The notes below the pieces were generated by a model. The model had not been told where the DNA came from. It saw nothing but the letters and a program-made list of their open reading frames with translations, and ran no database searches. A stretch of DNA of 64,000 bases from Achromobacter animicus (GTDB lineage Bacteria > Pseudomonadota > Gammaproteobacteria > Burkholderiales > Burkholderiaceae_B). Shown here one piece after another: positions 16,187-23,737 of this stretch. The stretch lies in assembly GCF_902859585.1 (NCBI RefSeq), contig NZ_CADIJM010000012.1, positions 62,001-126,000 of the forward strand, written 5' to 3'. Within the stretch, counting starts at the first letter, position 1. Each line of letters begins with the position of its first letter. Made by a program: the position numbers and the translations under genes.

Positions 16187-17812
16187 TCAGTACCCTTCCT
16201 CGACCTGAGCCGTCACGAGTATCAGCGTCGTGTGGCGTTCAGTGGCGGCGCGATCCAGGCCGCCCGCAAGCAGCGGCAGTCCGGGCGCCAGCCGTTGGCG
16301 GTCGTGCTGGTCCTGCGTGCGGTCAAAGCCGGCCACAATCATGGGCTGCCCCGGCCGCAGTTCGATCTGCTGTACCGTGCCGCTGCCATCGACCGTGATC
16401 TGCTGCACTTGCACCTGATTGGCGCTTTCGCCGAAGGTGATTGTTTTCAGGGGCTGCGCGACCGCGTTGTCATACGCGATGGAAAGCAGGATCTGCCCGT
16501 CTTCCTGGATGTCCGGCACCAGGGTCAGGAACGAGCCGACGGTTTCTTCTTTTTGGCTGATCGAGACGGCAGGCAGCGATCCGTTCGCGCCAGTGGCGGT
16601 CATGCCGGGCATGGCAGTGCTCTGCACGCGATCAATGTAGGAGAACGTAGTCCTGACGGCATGCGAGACCGGCCGGCGGTTCAAGGTGAGAACCGGAATC
16701 TTGCTGTGCCGCACGACCGCGCCCATCGCACTGAGGGCGGACACGATGGCCTGCGAGCCCTGGAATGGTCCCGCGCTCGATGCGGCTTGAAGCAACCCTG
16801 CGCCGGTGGCCGGCACGCCAGGCACGGCCAGCCGCGCCGTGGCGCCTGCGGCTGCATAAAGGGCATTCCAGTCGAGCCCCCCCGTGGCTTCCGTGTTGGC
16901 GATAAAGGTGATTTCCTCGAAAAGCAGGCGGACACGGCGGGTCAACGCCTTGTTCTCGCGTTCCAGATAGCGTGCGACCCGGTCCAGTGCGTCCGGCGTA
17001 TCTGTTACGACCAACGTGGCTGCGCCTTCCACCGGCTCTGCAATAACGCCGGATCGAGTGAGGAAAGGCAGAACGTTTGCGCGCAGGATGGCCAGCGCGT
17101 TGTGTTCGCCCGCGGCCAGCGTCGTGTTGGAGGTGCTTTCGAAGCCCTCGCCTTCTGCGCTGCCTGAGCGGCCGAGCCGCACGTCGACCTTGCTGGCGAG
17201 CGTCAGGGCGCGCAGATCGAAGACGCGCGTTTCGGTGCGGTAGAACTCGAGCGCGTTGTGTTCGTAGCGCCAGTGCACCGAAAAGCGCGCGGCCAGCGCG
17301 TCGAGCAGATCGGCGAGCGGCTGAGGATCCGCCCGCACTTCAATGCGCGCCGGTGCGGCGAGAGCCACCGCGCCGCTGACGGCAAGACGCGGCAGGAATT
17401 GGTCGGGGGGAAGCAAAGCGTCGGGACGCACTCGAACCGCAATGCCCGTGGCGGCGGTCAGGCGCTGCGCCAGCGTGGAAAGGTCTGCGTCGTCGGCCAG
17501 CATGAGCGTGGTTTTGACGTTTTCGCGTAATGCCGGCGGCAGCGCGACCTCGCGCGCGAGCGGTTGCGGCTTGCCCGCCAGCCAGGGCGTGGAGACTTCC
17601 TGCGCGGCGATGCGAGCCTGCCGATCAGACAAACCGTCCGCAAAGGCCTGATGGCGGGTGGCGGCGTCCGCATGCCGGCCGCTGGCCGCGCGTTGCATGA
17701 TCGTGACCTGCTCGGACACCGAGCAGCCAGCGAGCACGCACGAGAGCACCGTGCAGGCGAACGTTCTGGTTGCCGGAACGCGCGTGGCGCAAGCTAACGA
17801 AAGGAACTTCAT
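16187..17812 (-). CDS. pilN: Type IVb pilus secretin PilN
   Basis: This 541-residue outer-membrane secretin forms the channel for the pilus. It is a lipoprotein, with signal lipobox VLAGC and lipidated Cys at residue 30. Periplasmic N-type domains (for example LSTLAQRLTAATGIAVRVRP and IEVRADPQPLADLLDALAARF) come before the C-terminal secretin domain, which contains VSISQKEETVGSFLTLVPDI, the conserved secretin core region, and PGLPLLAGGLDR at the end. I chose the ATG at 17812, which overlaps the pilL stop (ATGA); the frame extends upstream through pilL without family sequence. It needs PilL/PilP for the periplasmic link. Confidence 0.93.
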   Translation of the reverse strand: MKFLSLACATRVPATRTFACTVLSCVLAGCSVSEQVTIMQRAASGRHADAATRHQAFADGLSDRQARIAAQEVSTPWLAGKPQPLAREVALPPALRENVKTTLMLADDADLSTLAQRLTAATGIAVRVRPDALLPPDQFLPRLAVSGAVALAAPARIEVRADPQPLADLLDALAARFSVHWRYEHNALEFYRTETRVFDLRALTLASKVDVRLGRSGSAEGEGFESTSNTTLAAGEHNALAILRANVLPFLTRSGVIAEPVEGAATLVVTDTPDALDRVARYLERENKALTRRVRLLFEEITFIANTEATGGLDWNALYAAAGATARLAVPGVPATGAGLLQAASSAGPFQGSQAIVSALSAMGAVVRHSKIPVLTLNRRPVSHAVRTTFSYIDRVQSTAMPGMTATGANGSLPAVSISQKEETVGSFLTLVPDIQEDGQILLSIAYDNAVAQPLKTITFGESANQVQVQQITVDGSGTVQQIELRPGQPMIVAGFDRTQDQHDRQRLAPGLPLLAGGLDRAATERHTTLILVTAQVEEGY

Positions 17813-18720
17813 GCCGCGGCTCCTTTGGGCGTGGCCGCCCGCGAGCACGATTGCGCAAGCGGCACGACGCGCAGGACGCGGTTGCCATAGAAGCAGGGTT
17901 GCAACGGACGGTCGGCCAGTTCGGTGGCCCCGAGCAGCCCACGCACTGCCGTTTTGAAGTCGCCGGAGAATTCGGCCGTGGCCGCCAGCGGGATATCGAC
18001 GTCTACGGCCCAATGCTGTGGTTCGAACGTCCAGCCCGACGCGCCGGCCCAGCGCGCCAGCACCGCGCGCAGCGTGGCGTCGGGTGGCGCGGCTCGAAAC
18101 GGGGCAGCCTGCGCATCAACGTGCGTGTCGGTGGACGTTGCGCCCGCAAGCGTGGCGGACTGCGCGGCATGACGGTTCGACGCTTCTGTGCCGGCCAGCG
18201 CGGCCCCATCCGAGCGCGGAGCCGAATCGTCGACGAGCTTGGTGTGCGAGGTGAAATCCGCCCTCGGACGCTGCGATGCGTCTAGGGCAGTTGCCGGGGT
18301 CTGCACCATACGCGAGGCGGATTGGGTCAAGGGCGACGGAATGTCCGCCGCACCATGCGCCCGCTGCGCCCGAGCAGTCAGCCTGCCGCCGCGAAAGCGC
18401 AGTGCTTTCCATGCACCGGCGACCACGACGTAAGGGTCGCGGCGCACATAAGGCAACGGGAGTTCGCCGCCATCGCCTGCACCGAAGATGGCCGGCAACG
18501 GCTGGCCCGGCTGGAATTGCAGCCAGGTCTCGCGCCCGTCGTCGAAGACCTGCAGCGGCGCGACGGCGGGATCGCCGGATAGTTGCCAGTCGAAGCGGAA
18601 CCCTTGCGAGAACGGCTTGGCCGCCTGCCAGGAGGTTGTGTCTCGGCCTGAGCCCGGGCCCGACCACGTGCATGCGCCCAGGCAAGACAGCCCGGCCGCC
18701 AGAAAGAAGATTCGTACCAT
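17809..18720 (-). CDS. pilL: Type IVb pilus lipoprotein PilL with TcpQ domain
   Basis: This 303-residue lipoprotein is the first gene of the pilus operon. The leader MVRIFFLAAGLSCLGAC has lipobox LGAC, with lipidated Cys17. The C-terminal 75 residues form the TcpQ-type domain (TLRAVLARWAGASGWTFEP, then FKTAVRGLLG), which binds and stabilises the secretin in toxin-coregulated and R64-type pili. The middle (about 130-220) is low-complexity and probably disordered. No pilM gene lies between it and pilN. I could not identify the operon promoter in the about 135 bases up to the next terminator. Confidence 0.87.
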   Translation of the reverse strand: MVRIFFLAAGLSCLGACTWSGPGSGRDTTSWQAAKPFSQGFRFDWQLSGDPAVAPLQVFDDGRETWLQFQPGQPLPAIFGAGDGGELPLPYVRRDPYVVVAGAWKALRFRGGRLTARAQRAHGAADIPSPLTQSASRMVQTPATALDASQRPRADFTSHTKLVDDSAPRSDGAALAGTEASNRHAAQSATLAGATSTDTHVDAQAAPFRAAPPDATLRAVLARWAGASGWTFEPQHWAVDVDIPLAATAEFSGDFKTAVRGLLGATELADRPLQPCFYGNRVLRVVPLAQSCSRAATPKGAAA

Positions 18721-18855
18721 GCCTCACCGCGAACAAAGCGCGCATCGGAAGCGACACGCTTGAACGGCATGGTGGCCGAGCGCCGGAGGCGCCGCCAGAC
18801 TGGCATGTACGGACGGATGGATTCATCCACCCCGCGCGCGCGACGAATCCGGACA

Positions 18856-18884
18856 ACAAAAAAGCCTGGTCCGTAGACCAGGCT
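18856..18884 (-). terminator. Intrinsic terminator after dadA-ugpB-like pair
   Basis: The stem AGCCTGGTC (18863-18871) with GACCAGGCT (18876-18884) has a four-base loop, and on the minus strand it is followed by six Us (complement of 18857-18862). It separates the transport gene from the pilus operon, so the latter must have its own promoter in 18721-18855. Confidence 0.85.
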
Positions 18885-18931
18885 TTCTTCTGCTGCGCGG
18901 CGCTGCGAGAGCGCGCCGCTATGCGGCGCGA

Positions 18932-20272
18932 TCAGCGCTGCGTGGCAATGGTGCGCGCCTGCGCGGCGGCGTTGTTCAGCGCAGAAACGGGAGGCACCTT
19001 GCCATCGAAGGCATCGGTGAGTTCCTTGTTCAGCACGGGTTCGATGCGCTCGTAGTTGGCCATGCGGAAACCGCGTGCGTTCTGGACGGGCTTGGCGCTC
19101 ATCGAAGCCACGAACGCCTGCGCGCCCGGGATCTTGCTGTAGAACGACACGTCCGAGGCACGGAAGGCGGCTTCGGTCAGCGGCAGGTAACCCGTGCGCT
19201 GATGCCATTCGGCGGCGACCACCGGCTTGGACAGCCACGCCAGGAACTGCGCGGTGGCCTTTTCCTGGGCCTGCGGATGGCCTTCAAGCGCCCACAACGC
19301 CGAACCGCTGACGAAGGGCTTGCCGCCCTCCTTCGTGGCTTGCTCGTAGTACGGCAGCGGCGAGACGCCGAAGGACAGCGACTTGGTGGCGAGGAACTGG
19401 CCGAGCGCGCCCGAATTGGCCGTCAGCACGGCGCATTCGCCCTTGGCGAACAGCTTGTCGGAGGCGTTGTCGCCGGAATACGCCGTAAACAGCAGCGAGC
19501 GCTTCCAGCTGACCATCAGCGAGATGTGGCGCATGTACAGCGTGTCGAACTGCATGGCGGGCGCGGCGGATTTCTTGGTGACCGCGTCCAGGCCGTTGTT
19601 GTTGCTGGTGAACAGCTGGTTGTTGACCGGCGCCAGGTTCTCGAGGTGGACCGCGACCTGATCGCTGGATGCGTACGGGCAGTCGATATCGGCCACGTCG
19701 CGCAGCTTCAGGAGTTCGGCCTGCAGCGCGGTCCAGGTGCGCGCCGGCTTGTTGGGATCGAGACCAGCCTTCTTGTAGGCGGCGGTGTTGTAGAACATCA
19801 CCGGCACTTCGGCCATCCAGGGGAAAGCCAGCAGGCGGCCCTTGCTGTCGCGGGTGAAGCTGCTGGTGGCCGGCACGAACCAGTTCAAGTCCTTGATCGG
19901 ATACTTGGCCAGCAGTTCGTAGAGCGGCAGCACGGCTTTGTGCTGGGCCACGACTTCGGGCGAGTGGTTATCGGACAGTTGCAGCAGGTTCGGGCCCTTC
20001 TTGGCCTTGACCGCGGACACCGCCTCTTGTTCCAGGGCAGTCGGCGACGCGAAGCCGCGCAGCGTCACTTTGACGTCGTCCTGCTCCTTGTTGTATTGCT
20101 TGGCGAGCTTTTCGAACTCGGCCTTGTTTGCATCTGTCAGGGTGTGCCAGACCTGGATTTCGACGGGTGCGGCGTTTGCCACGCCGGCCATCGCCATCGC
20201 GGCGCCAAACACCCATGCACGCCGGCTGGCGAACATCGCGCGGGCAACGCCCGCCAATTGCAGTTTCTTCAT
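18932..20272 (-). CDS. UgpB-family extracellular solute-binding protein (orphan)
   Basis: This 446-residue periplasmic binding protein of the family-1 (UgpB/MalE) type has a signal peptide with an SRRAWVFG twin-arginine-like patch and a likely cut after ANA (residue 34). The mature start EIQVWHTLTDANKAEFEKLA and LLQLSDNHSPEVVAQHKAVL are characteristic of glycerol-3-phosphate binding proteins. The ATG is at 20272, only four bases after the dadA stop, and has no strong ribosome site, so it probably relies on coupling. No permease or ATPase gene is adjacent, so it must serve a transporter encoded elsewhere. The ligand is uncertain. Confidence 0.9.
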   Translation of the reverse strand: MKKLQLAGVARAMFASRRAWVFGAAMAMAGVANAAPVEIQVWHTLTDANKAEFEKLAKQYNKEQDDVKVTLRGFASPTALEQEAVSAVKAKKGPNLLQLSDNHSPEVVAQHKAVLPLYELLAKYPIKDLNWFVPATSSFTRDSKGRLLAFPWMAEVPVMFYNTAAYKKAGLDPNKPARTWTALQAELLKLRDVADIDCPYASSDQVAVHLENLAPVNNQLFTSNNNGLDAVTKKSAAPAMQFDTLYMRHISLMVSWKRSLLFTAYSGDNASDKLFAKGECAVLTANSGALGQFLATKSLSFGVSPLPYYEQATKEGGKPFVSGSALWALEGHPQAQEKATAQFLAWLSKPVVAAEWHQRTGYLPLTEAAFRASDVSFYSKIPGAQAFVASMSAKPVQNARGFRMANYERIEPVLNKELTDAFDGKVPPVSALNNAAAQARTIATQR

Positions 20273-20276
20273 AGGT

Positions 20277-21533
20277 TCACAGACCAAGAAAAGGGAATTC
20301 CGGTTCTGGCCGCCGTCCACTGAGCAGATCGGCCAATGCCCGGCCCGAGCCAACACCCATCGTCCAGCCAAGCGTACCGTGTCCGGTATTGATATACAAA
20401 TTCGGAATACGGCTGCGGCCGATGATGGGCACGTTCGAGGGAGTGGACGGGCGCAGGCCCGACCAATAGCTGACGCGCTCGAAATCGAGCGCGTCGGGAA
20501 AGAGTTCTTTGGCAAGGCGGGTCAGGGCCTCGCAACGGCCGGTATTCAGGCTGCGCGAATAGCCGGAAAGTTCCGCCGTACCTGCCATGCGCAGCCGGTC
20601 GCCCAGCCGCGAAAAGACAATCTTGTGGCTGCTGTCCGTCAGGCTGACGGTGGGGGTCGCACCCGGATTGCGCACCGGGAACGTGGCCGAATAGCCCTTT
20701 GCCGGATACACGTTGCACGGAATGCCGAGGGGACGCAGCATCGCGGGGCTGAAGCTGCCCATGGCGACCACATAGGCGTCGGCCGACAGCGTGGCATAGC
20801 GGCCGTCGGGCTGGATGAGTTCGATGCCCGTGACCGCGCCGCCCTGCGTCAGGAGCCGGGTGGCACGCGTGTTGTACTGGAATTCGACGCCCGCGCGGGC
20901 GCAGTGTTCGGCCAACGCGACGGTAAAGAGGTGCACGTCCCCGCTTTCGTCCTCGGGCGTGTAGTCGCCGCCCACGATCGTGGCGCGATGCGGCGCCAGC
21001 GCGGGCTCGATGGCGATGACTTCGTCGGTGTTCACGACGCGGCGCTCGACGCCGAAGTCGCGCATCAGGCCGGCGGCACGCTGGGAGTTTTCGAATTCGT
21101 GGGGATCGCGGTAGAAATTCAGGATGCCGCGTTCCAGGTGGTCGTACTGGATGCCGAGTTCGGCGCGCATGCCGCGCAGGGTGGCGCGGCTGTATTCGGC
21201 CATGCGCACCATGGCGCGGATGTTGGGGGCCAGCCGGCCAGGCATGCATTCGCGCAGGAATGCCAGGCCCCACATCCACTGCCGCCAGTCCAGTTGCGGA
21301 CGGAACAGCAGCGGCGCGTCGTCGCGGAACATCCACTTGAGCAGCTTCATCGGCGCCTGGGGATTGGCCCAGGGCTCGGCGTAGGAGACGGAAATCTGCG
21401 CGCCATTGGCAAGGCTGGTTTCCTGCGCGGGACCGGTGCAGCGGTCTATGACCACGACGTCATGACCCGCCTGGCTTAGCCACCAGGCGCTGGAGATGCC
21501 GATAATGCCGCTACCCAATACCGCTACTTTCAT
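20277..21533 (-). CDS. dadA: D-amino-acid dehydrogenase (DadA-like)
   Basis: This 418-residue flavoprotein is a membrane-linked D-amino-acid dehydrogenase that oxidises D-alanine and similar amino acids to 2-oxo acids and passes electrons to the respiratory chain. The FAD motif GSGIIG is at residues 8-13, with VAMGSFSPAML and the C-terminal GRSRIPNLYINTGHGTLGWT typical of DadA. No alanine racemase or Lrp gene is adjacent. Instead a UgpB-like binding protein follows four bases downstream. A GC hairpin (21566-21584) lies in its leader. Dad-like paralogues with other D-amino-acid preferences exist, so the substrate is inferred. Confidence 0.9.
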   Translation of the reverse strand: MKVAVLGSGIIGISSAWWLSQAGHDVVVIDRCTGPAQETSLANGAQISVSYAEPWANPQAPMKLLKWMFRDDAPLLFRPQLDWRQWMWGLAFLRECMPGRLAPNIRAMVRMAEYSRATLRGMRAELGIQYDHLERGILNFYRDPHEFENSQRAAGLMRDFGVERRVVNTDEVIAIEPALAPHRATIVGGDYTPEDESGDVHLFTVALAEHCARAGVEFQYNTRATRLLTQGGAVTGIELIQPDGRYATLSADAYVVAMGSFSPAMLRPLGIPCNVYPAKGYSATFPVRNPGATPTVSLTDSSHKIVFSRLGDRLRMAGTAELSGYSRSLNTGRCEALTRLAKELFPDALDFERVSYWSGLRPSTPSNVPIIGRSRIPNLYINTGHGTLGWTMGVGSGRALADLLSGRRPEPEFPFLGL

Positions 21534-21660
21534 GCCCGCATCGCTCCTTGCATGCCGGTTGCGTGCGCGGACCCGATGTCCGCGTACCCCCGGCAGGCCG
21601 CTGCCAAAGCAGTTTACCTTGCCGCTTTGCAGCCGCCTAAGTAATAAAAAAACATATTAC

Positions 21661-22707
21661 TTAAGACCCGGCCTTCGCCAGATCGGCCTCGGACGTGAAG
21701 GCGTCCGCGTAGAACTCTTCCGGCGGCAGACCGTTCTGGGCGCTGAACTCGCGGCGGGCCGCATCGACCATCAGCGGCGTGCCGCAGGCATAGACCTGGT
21801 GCCCGGAAAGATCCGCGATGTCGTGCATCACGGCTTCGTGGACGAAGCCGGCGCGGCCGGTCCAGTTGTCTTCCTGCAGCGAATTGGACACCACCGGCAC
21901 GTAGCGGAAGTTCGGCAGTTGCGCGGACCACGACTGCGCCAGCGCGTCCATGTAGAGGTCTTGCGGACGGCGGCCGCCCCAGTACAGCGCGACCGGACGG
22001 TTGATGTTCTTGTGGATCATGTGTTCGACGATCGCCTTGACGGGCGCGAAGCCCGTGCCGCTGGCCAGCAGAACGATCGGCTTGTCGCTGTCTTCGCGCA
22101 GGAAGAACGATCCGAAGGGCCCTTCCAGGCGCAGGATCTCGCGTTCCTTCATCTGCGTGTCGCCGGCGCCGAACACGTGATCGGTAAAGAGGCCCCCCGG
22201 CATGTGCCGGATGTGCAGCTCCAGCGGGCTGCCGGTGTGCGGCGCGCCAGCCATCGAATAGCTGCGGCGGCGGCCGTCCTTCAGAATGATTTCGACGTAC
22301 TGGCCGGCGTAGTAGCGGAACTGTTCGGAAGCCGGCAATTGCAGCTTGAGGACCGTGACGTCCGGCGCGACGCGTTCCATGGTCTGGACGCGCGACGGCA
22401 GCTTGCGAATCTGGATGTCGCTGGCCAGCCGGACCTCGGTGGATTCGACCACGAGGTCGGATTCCGGCCGGGCCTGGCAGAACAGCGTGTAGCCGTCGGC
22501 CAGTTCTTCCGGCGACAGGATCTGCGCGGGGTACTGGCCGGCGTCGAACTCCCCGGACACCACTTTGCCCTTGCAGGTGGAGCACGCGCCGTTGCGACAG
22601 CTGTAAGGCAGGACGATGCCCGCCGCCAACGCGGCGTCGAGCACGGTCTGGCCGGGCTCGACCGGGAATTGATGCTTGCTGGGTTGGATGATGACCTGGA
22701 AGCTCAT
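21661..22707 (-). CDS. 2Fe-2S/FAD/NAD reductase, CDP-6-deoxy-glucoseen reductase-like
   Basis: This 348-residue electron-transfer flavoprotein has three domains. An N-terminal plant-type 2Fe-2S ferredoxin holds Cys37, Cys42, Cys45 and Cys77. The FAD-binding barrel has the RRSYSMAG motif. The NAD(P) domain has LLASGTGFAPVKAI and CGTPLMVDAARREF. Proteins of this build are annotated as CDP-6-deoxy-delta-3,4-glucoseen reductase, but many act as reductases for oxygenases or other iron enzymes. No oxygenase or deoxysugar gene is adjacent, so its partner is unknown. Its stop codon lies in an AT-rich 9-bp hairpin (21638-21663). Confidence 0.85.
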   Translation of the reverse strand: MSFQVIIQPSKHQFPVEPGQTVLDAALAAGIVLPYSCRNGACSTCKGKVVSGEFDAGQYPAQILSPEELADGYTLFCQARPESDLVVESTEVRLASDIQIRKLPSRVQTMERVAPDVTVLKLQLPASEQFRYYAGQYVEIILKDGRRRSYSMAGAPHTGSPLELHIRHMPGGLFTDHVFGAGDTQMKEREILRLEGPFGSFFLREDSDKPIVLLASGTGFAPVKAIVEHMIHKNINRPVALYWGGRRPQDLYMDALAQSWSAQLPNFRYVPVVSNSLQEDNWTGRAGFVHEAVMHDIADLSGHQVYACGTPLMVDAARREFSAQNGLPPEEFYADAFTSEADLAKAGS

Positions 22708-22776
22708 GATGAAACGGTTCAGAGGCGACGAAGCGCTATCCGGCTGTGCCGGGAAGGCGCTCCGCCCGGCCCGGCG

Positions 22777-23145
22777 TCATGCCGGGAACTTGCGGATTTC
22801 CTTGACGCGGTTGGCGTCGTCCACGAGCACCACCTGGGGCTTGTGCTTGGCCGAATCTTCTTCGGACATCGGACCGTACGTGCAGATGATGAGCAGGTCG
22901 CCCACCTGGGCCCGGCGCGCAGCCGCGCCGTTCAGCGAGATGGCGCCGCTGCCGCGGGCCGCCTTGATGATGTAGGTGTCGAAGCGTTCACCGTTAGTCA
23001 CGTTGTAGAGTTCGATGCGTTCGAACTCGCGCATGCCGGCAGCGTCGAGGAGGTCTTCGTCGATGCCGCAAGATCCTTCGTAGTGAAGGTCGGCTTCGGT
23101 GACCGTGACGCGGTGCAGCTTTGCCCGCAGCATGATGCGTTGCAT
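22777..23145 (-). CDS. panD: Aspartate 1-decarboxylase proenzyme
   Basis: PanD makes beta-alanine from aspartate for pantothenate and coenzyme A. The 122-residue pyruvoyl enzyme has the self-cleavage site YEGSCGID, cut between Gly24 and Ser25, and the family motifs [17 protein letters not shown] and [20 protein letters not shown]. It is a lone pan gene. The leader on the minus strand holds a 7-bp GC hairpin (23160-23179: TTCGCGG with CCGCGAA). A possible -10 box, TAGAAT at 23234-23229, overlaps the divergent gdx promoter. Confidence 0.96.
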   Translation of the reverse strand: MQRIMLRAKLHRVTVTEADLHYEGSCGIDEDLLDAAGMREFERIELYNVTNGERFDTYIIKAARGSGAISLNGAAARRAQVGDLLIICTYGPMSEEDSAKHKPQVVLVDDANRVKEIRKFPA

Positions 23146-23210
23146 AAAAAATTCCTGGTTTCGCGGCCCGGACCGCGAAGTGTTGCAAGGTTGATGCCCG
23201 GCATCCGGAT

Positions 23211-23238
23211 TTGCCGTCGAAAGCCGGTATTCTATAAT
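23211..23238 (+). promoter_or_regulatory. Sigma-70 promoter for guanidine-II riboswitch and gdx
   Basis: TTGCCG (23211-23216) and a perfect TATAAT (23233-23238) are 16 bases apart. The predicted start, near 23245, falls exactly at the first base of the riboswitch P1 hairpin, which supports both calls. Confidence 0.75.
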
Positions 23239-23245
23239 TTTTGCC

Positions 23246-23350
23246 GCAGCGGGACGGCCCGTTGCTGCGCACAGTCAAACGGCTGGCGCGTTTTCCGGGG
23301 ACGACCCCATTTATGCCGGCGCCTTGCCGGCAACGCAACATGGGAGTCGT
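23246..23350 (+). promoter_or_regulatory. Guanidine-II (mini-ykkC) riboswitch controlling gdx
   Basis: Two hairpins carry the ACGR loops that define this class. P1 is GCAGCGGG-ACGG-CCCGTTGC (23246-23265), an eight-pair stem with two halves matching through one G-U. P2 is GGGG-ACGA-CCCC (23297-23308). The linker is 31 bases, within the class range. The P2 loop and 3' arm ACGACCCCAT (23301-23310) can instead pair with ATGGGAGTCGT (23340-23350), which contains the gdx ribosome site, with one bulged A. So guanidine binding, which folds and joins the hairpins, should free the site and switch translation on. A third hairpin, GCCGGC-GCCTT-GCCGGC (23315-23331), lies between. Confidence 0.88.
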
Positions 23351-23352
23351 GA

Positions 23353-23670
23353 ATGACCTGGATCATCCTGGTATTGGCTGGCCTATTTGAAATCGTCTGG
23401 GCCGTCGGCCTGAAATACACGCACGGATTCACCCGGCTTGGCCCCTCCATCGTTACGGTGGGCGGCATGCTGGTCAGTTTCTGGCTGCTGGCCCTGGCCA
23501 TGAAAACCCTGCCGCTGGGCACGGCCTACGCCGTGTGGGTGGGTATCGGCACGATTGGCGCCTTTGTGGCCGGCATCGTGCTGTTCGGGGAGTCGGCGAG
23601 CTGGCTGCGAATAGCCAGCGTCGCGTTGATCGTGCTGGGCCTCGTGGGCCTGAAGCTTTCCACGCCGTAA
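23353..23670 (+). CDS. gdx: Small multidrug resistance family guanidinium exporter Gdx (SugE)
   Basis: This 105-residue inner-membrane protein has four predicted helices and belongs to the Gdx/SugE branch of the SMR family, which exchanges guanidinium for protons. The catalytic glutamate is Glu13 ([19 protein letters not shown]), and GFTRL and [10 protein letters not shown] are Gdx-type motifs. GGGAG lies six bases before the ATG at 23353. The guanidine-II riboswitch directly upstream fixes the physiological substrate better than sequence alone. It was formerly annotated as a quaternary-ammonium SugE protein. Confidence 0.95.
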   Translation: MTWIILVLAGLFEIVWAVGLKYTHGFTRLGPSIVTVGGMLVSFWLLALAMKTLPLGTAYAVWVGIGTIGAFVAGIVLFGESASWLRIASVALIVLGLVGLKLSTP

Positions 23671-23737
23671 GGCTCCGGCCGGGCTGGGCTTAAGGCTTAG
23701 GGGCCAAATGAGACCCCAGCCCCGTTAGGGCGGCGCG

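Noticed and set aside
18932-20272. Tat signal for the UgpB-like protein
   Set aside because: The SRRAWVFG patch lacks the usual hydrophobic +2/+3 pattern of a strong Tat motif; a Sec signal is enough to explain the leader.
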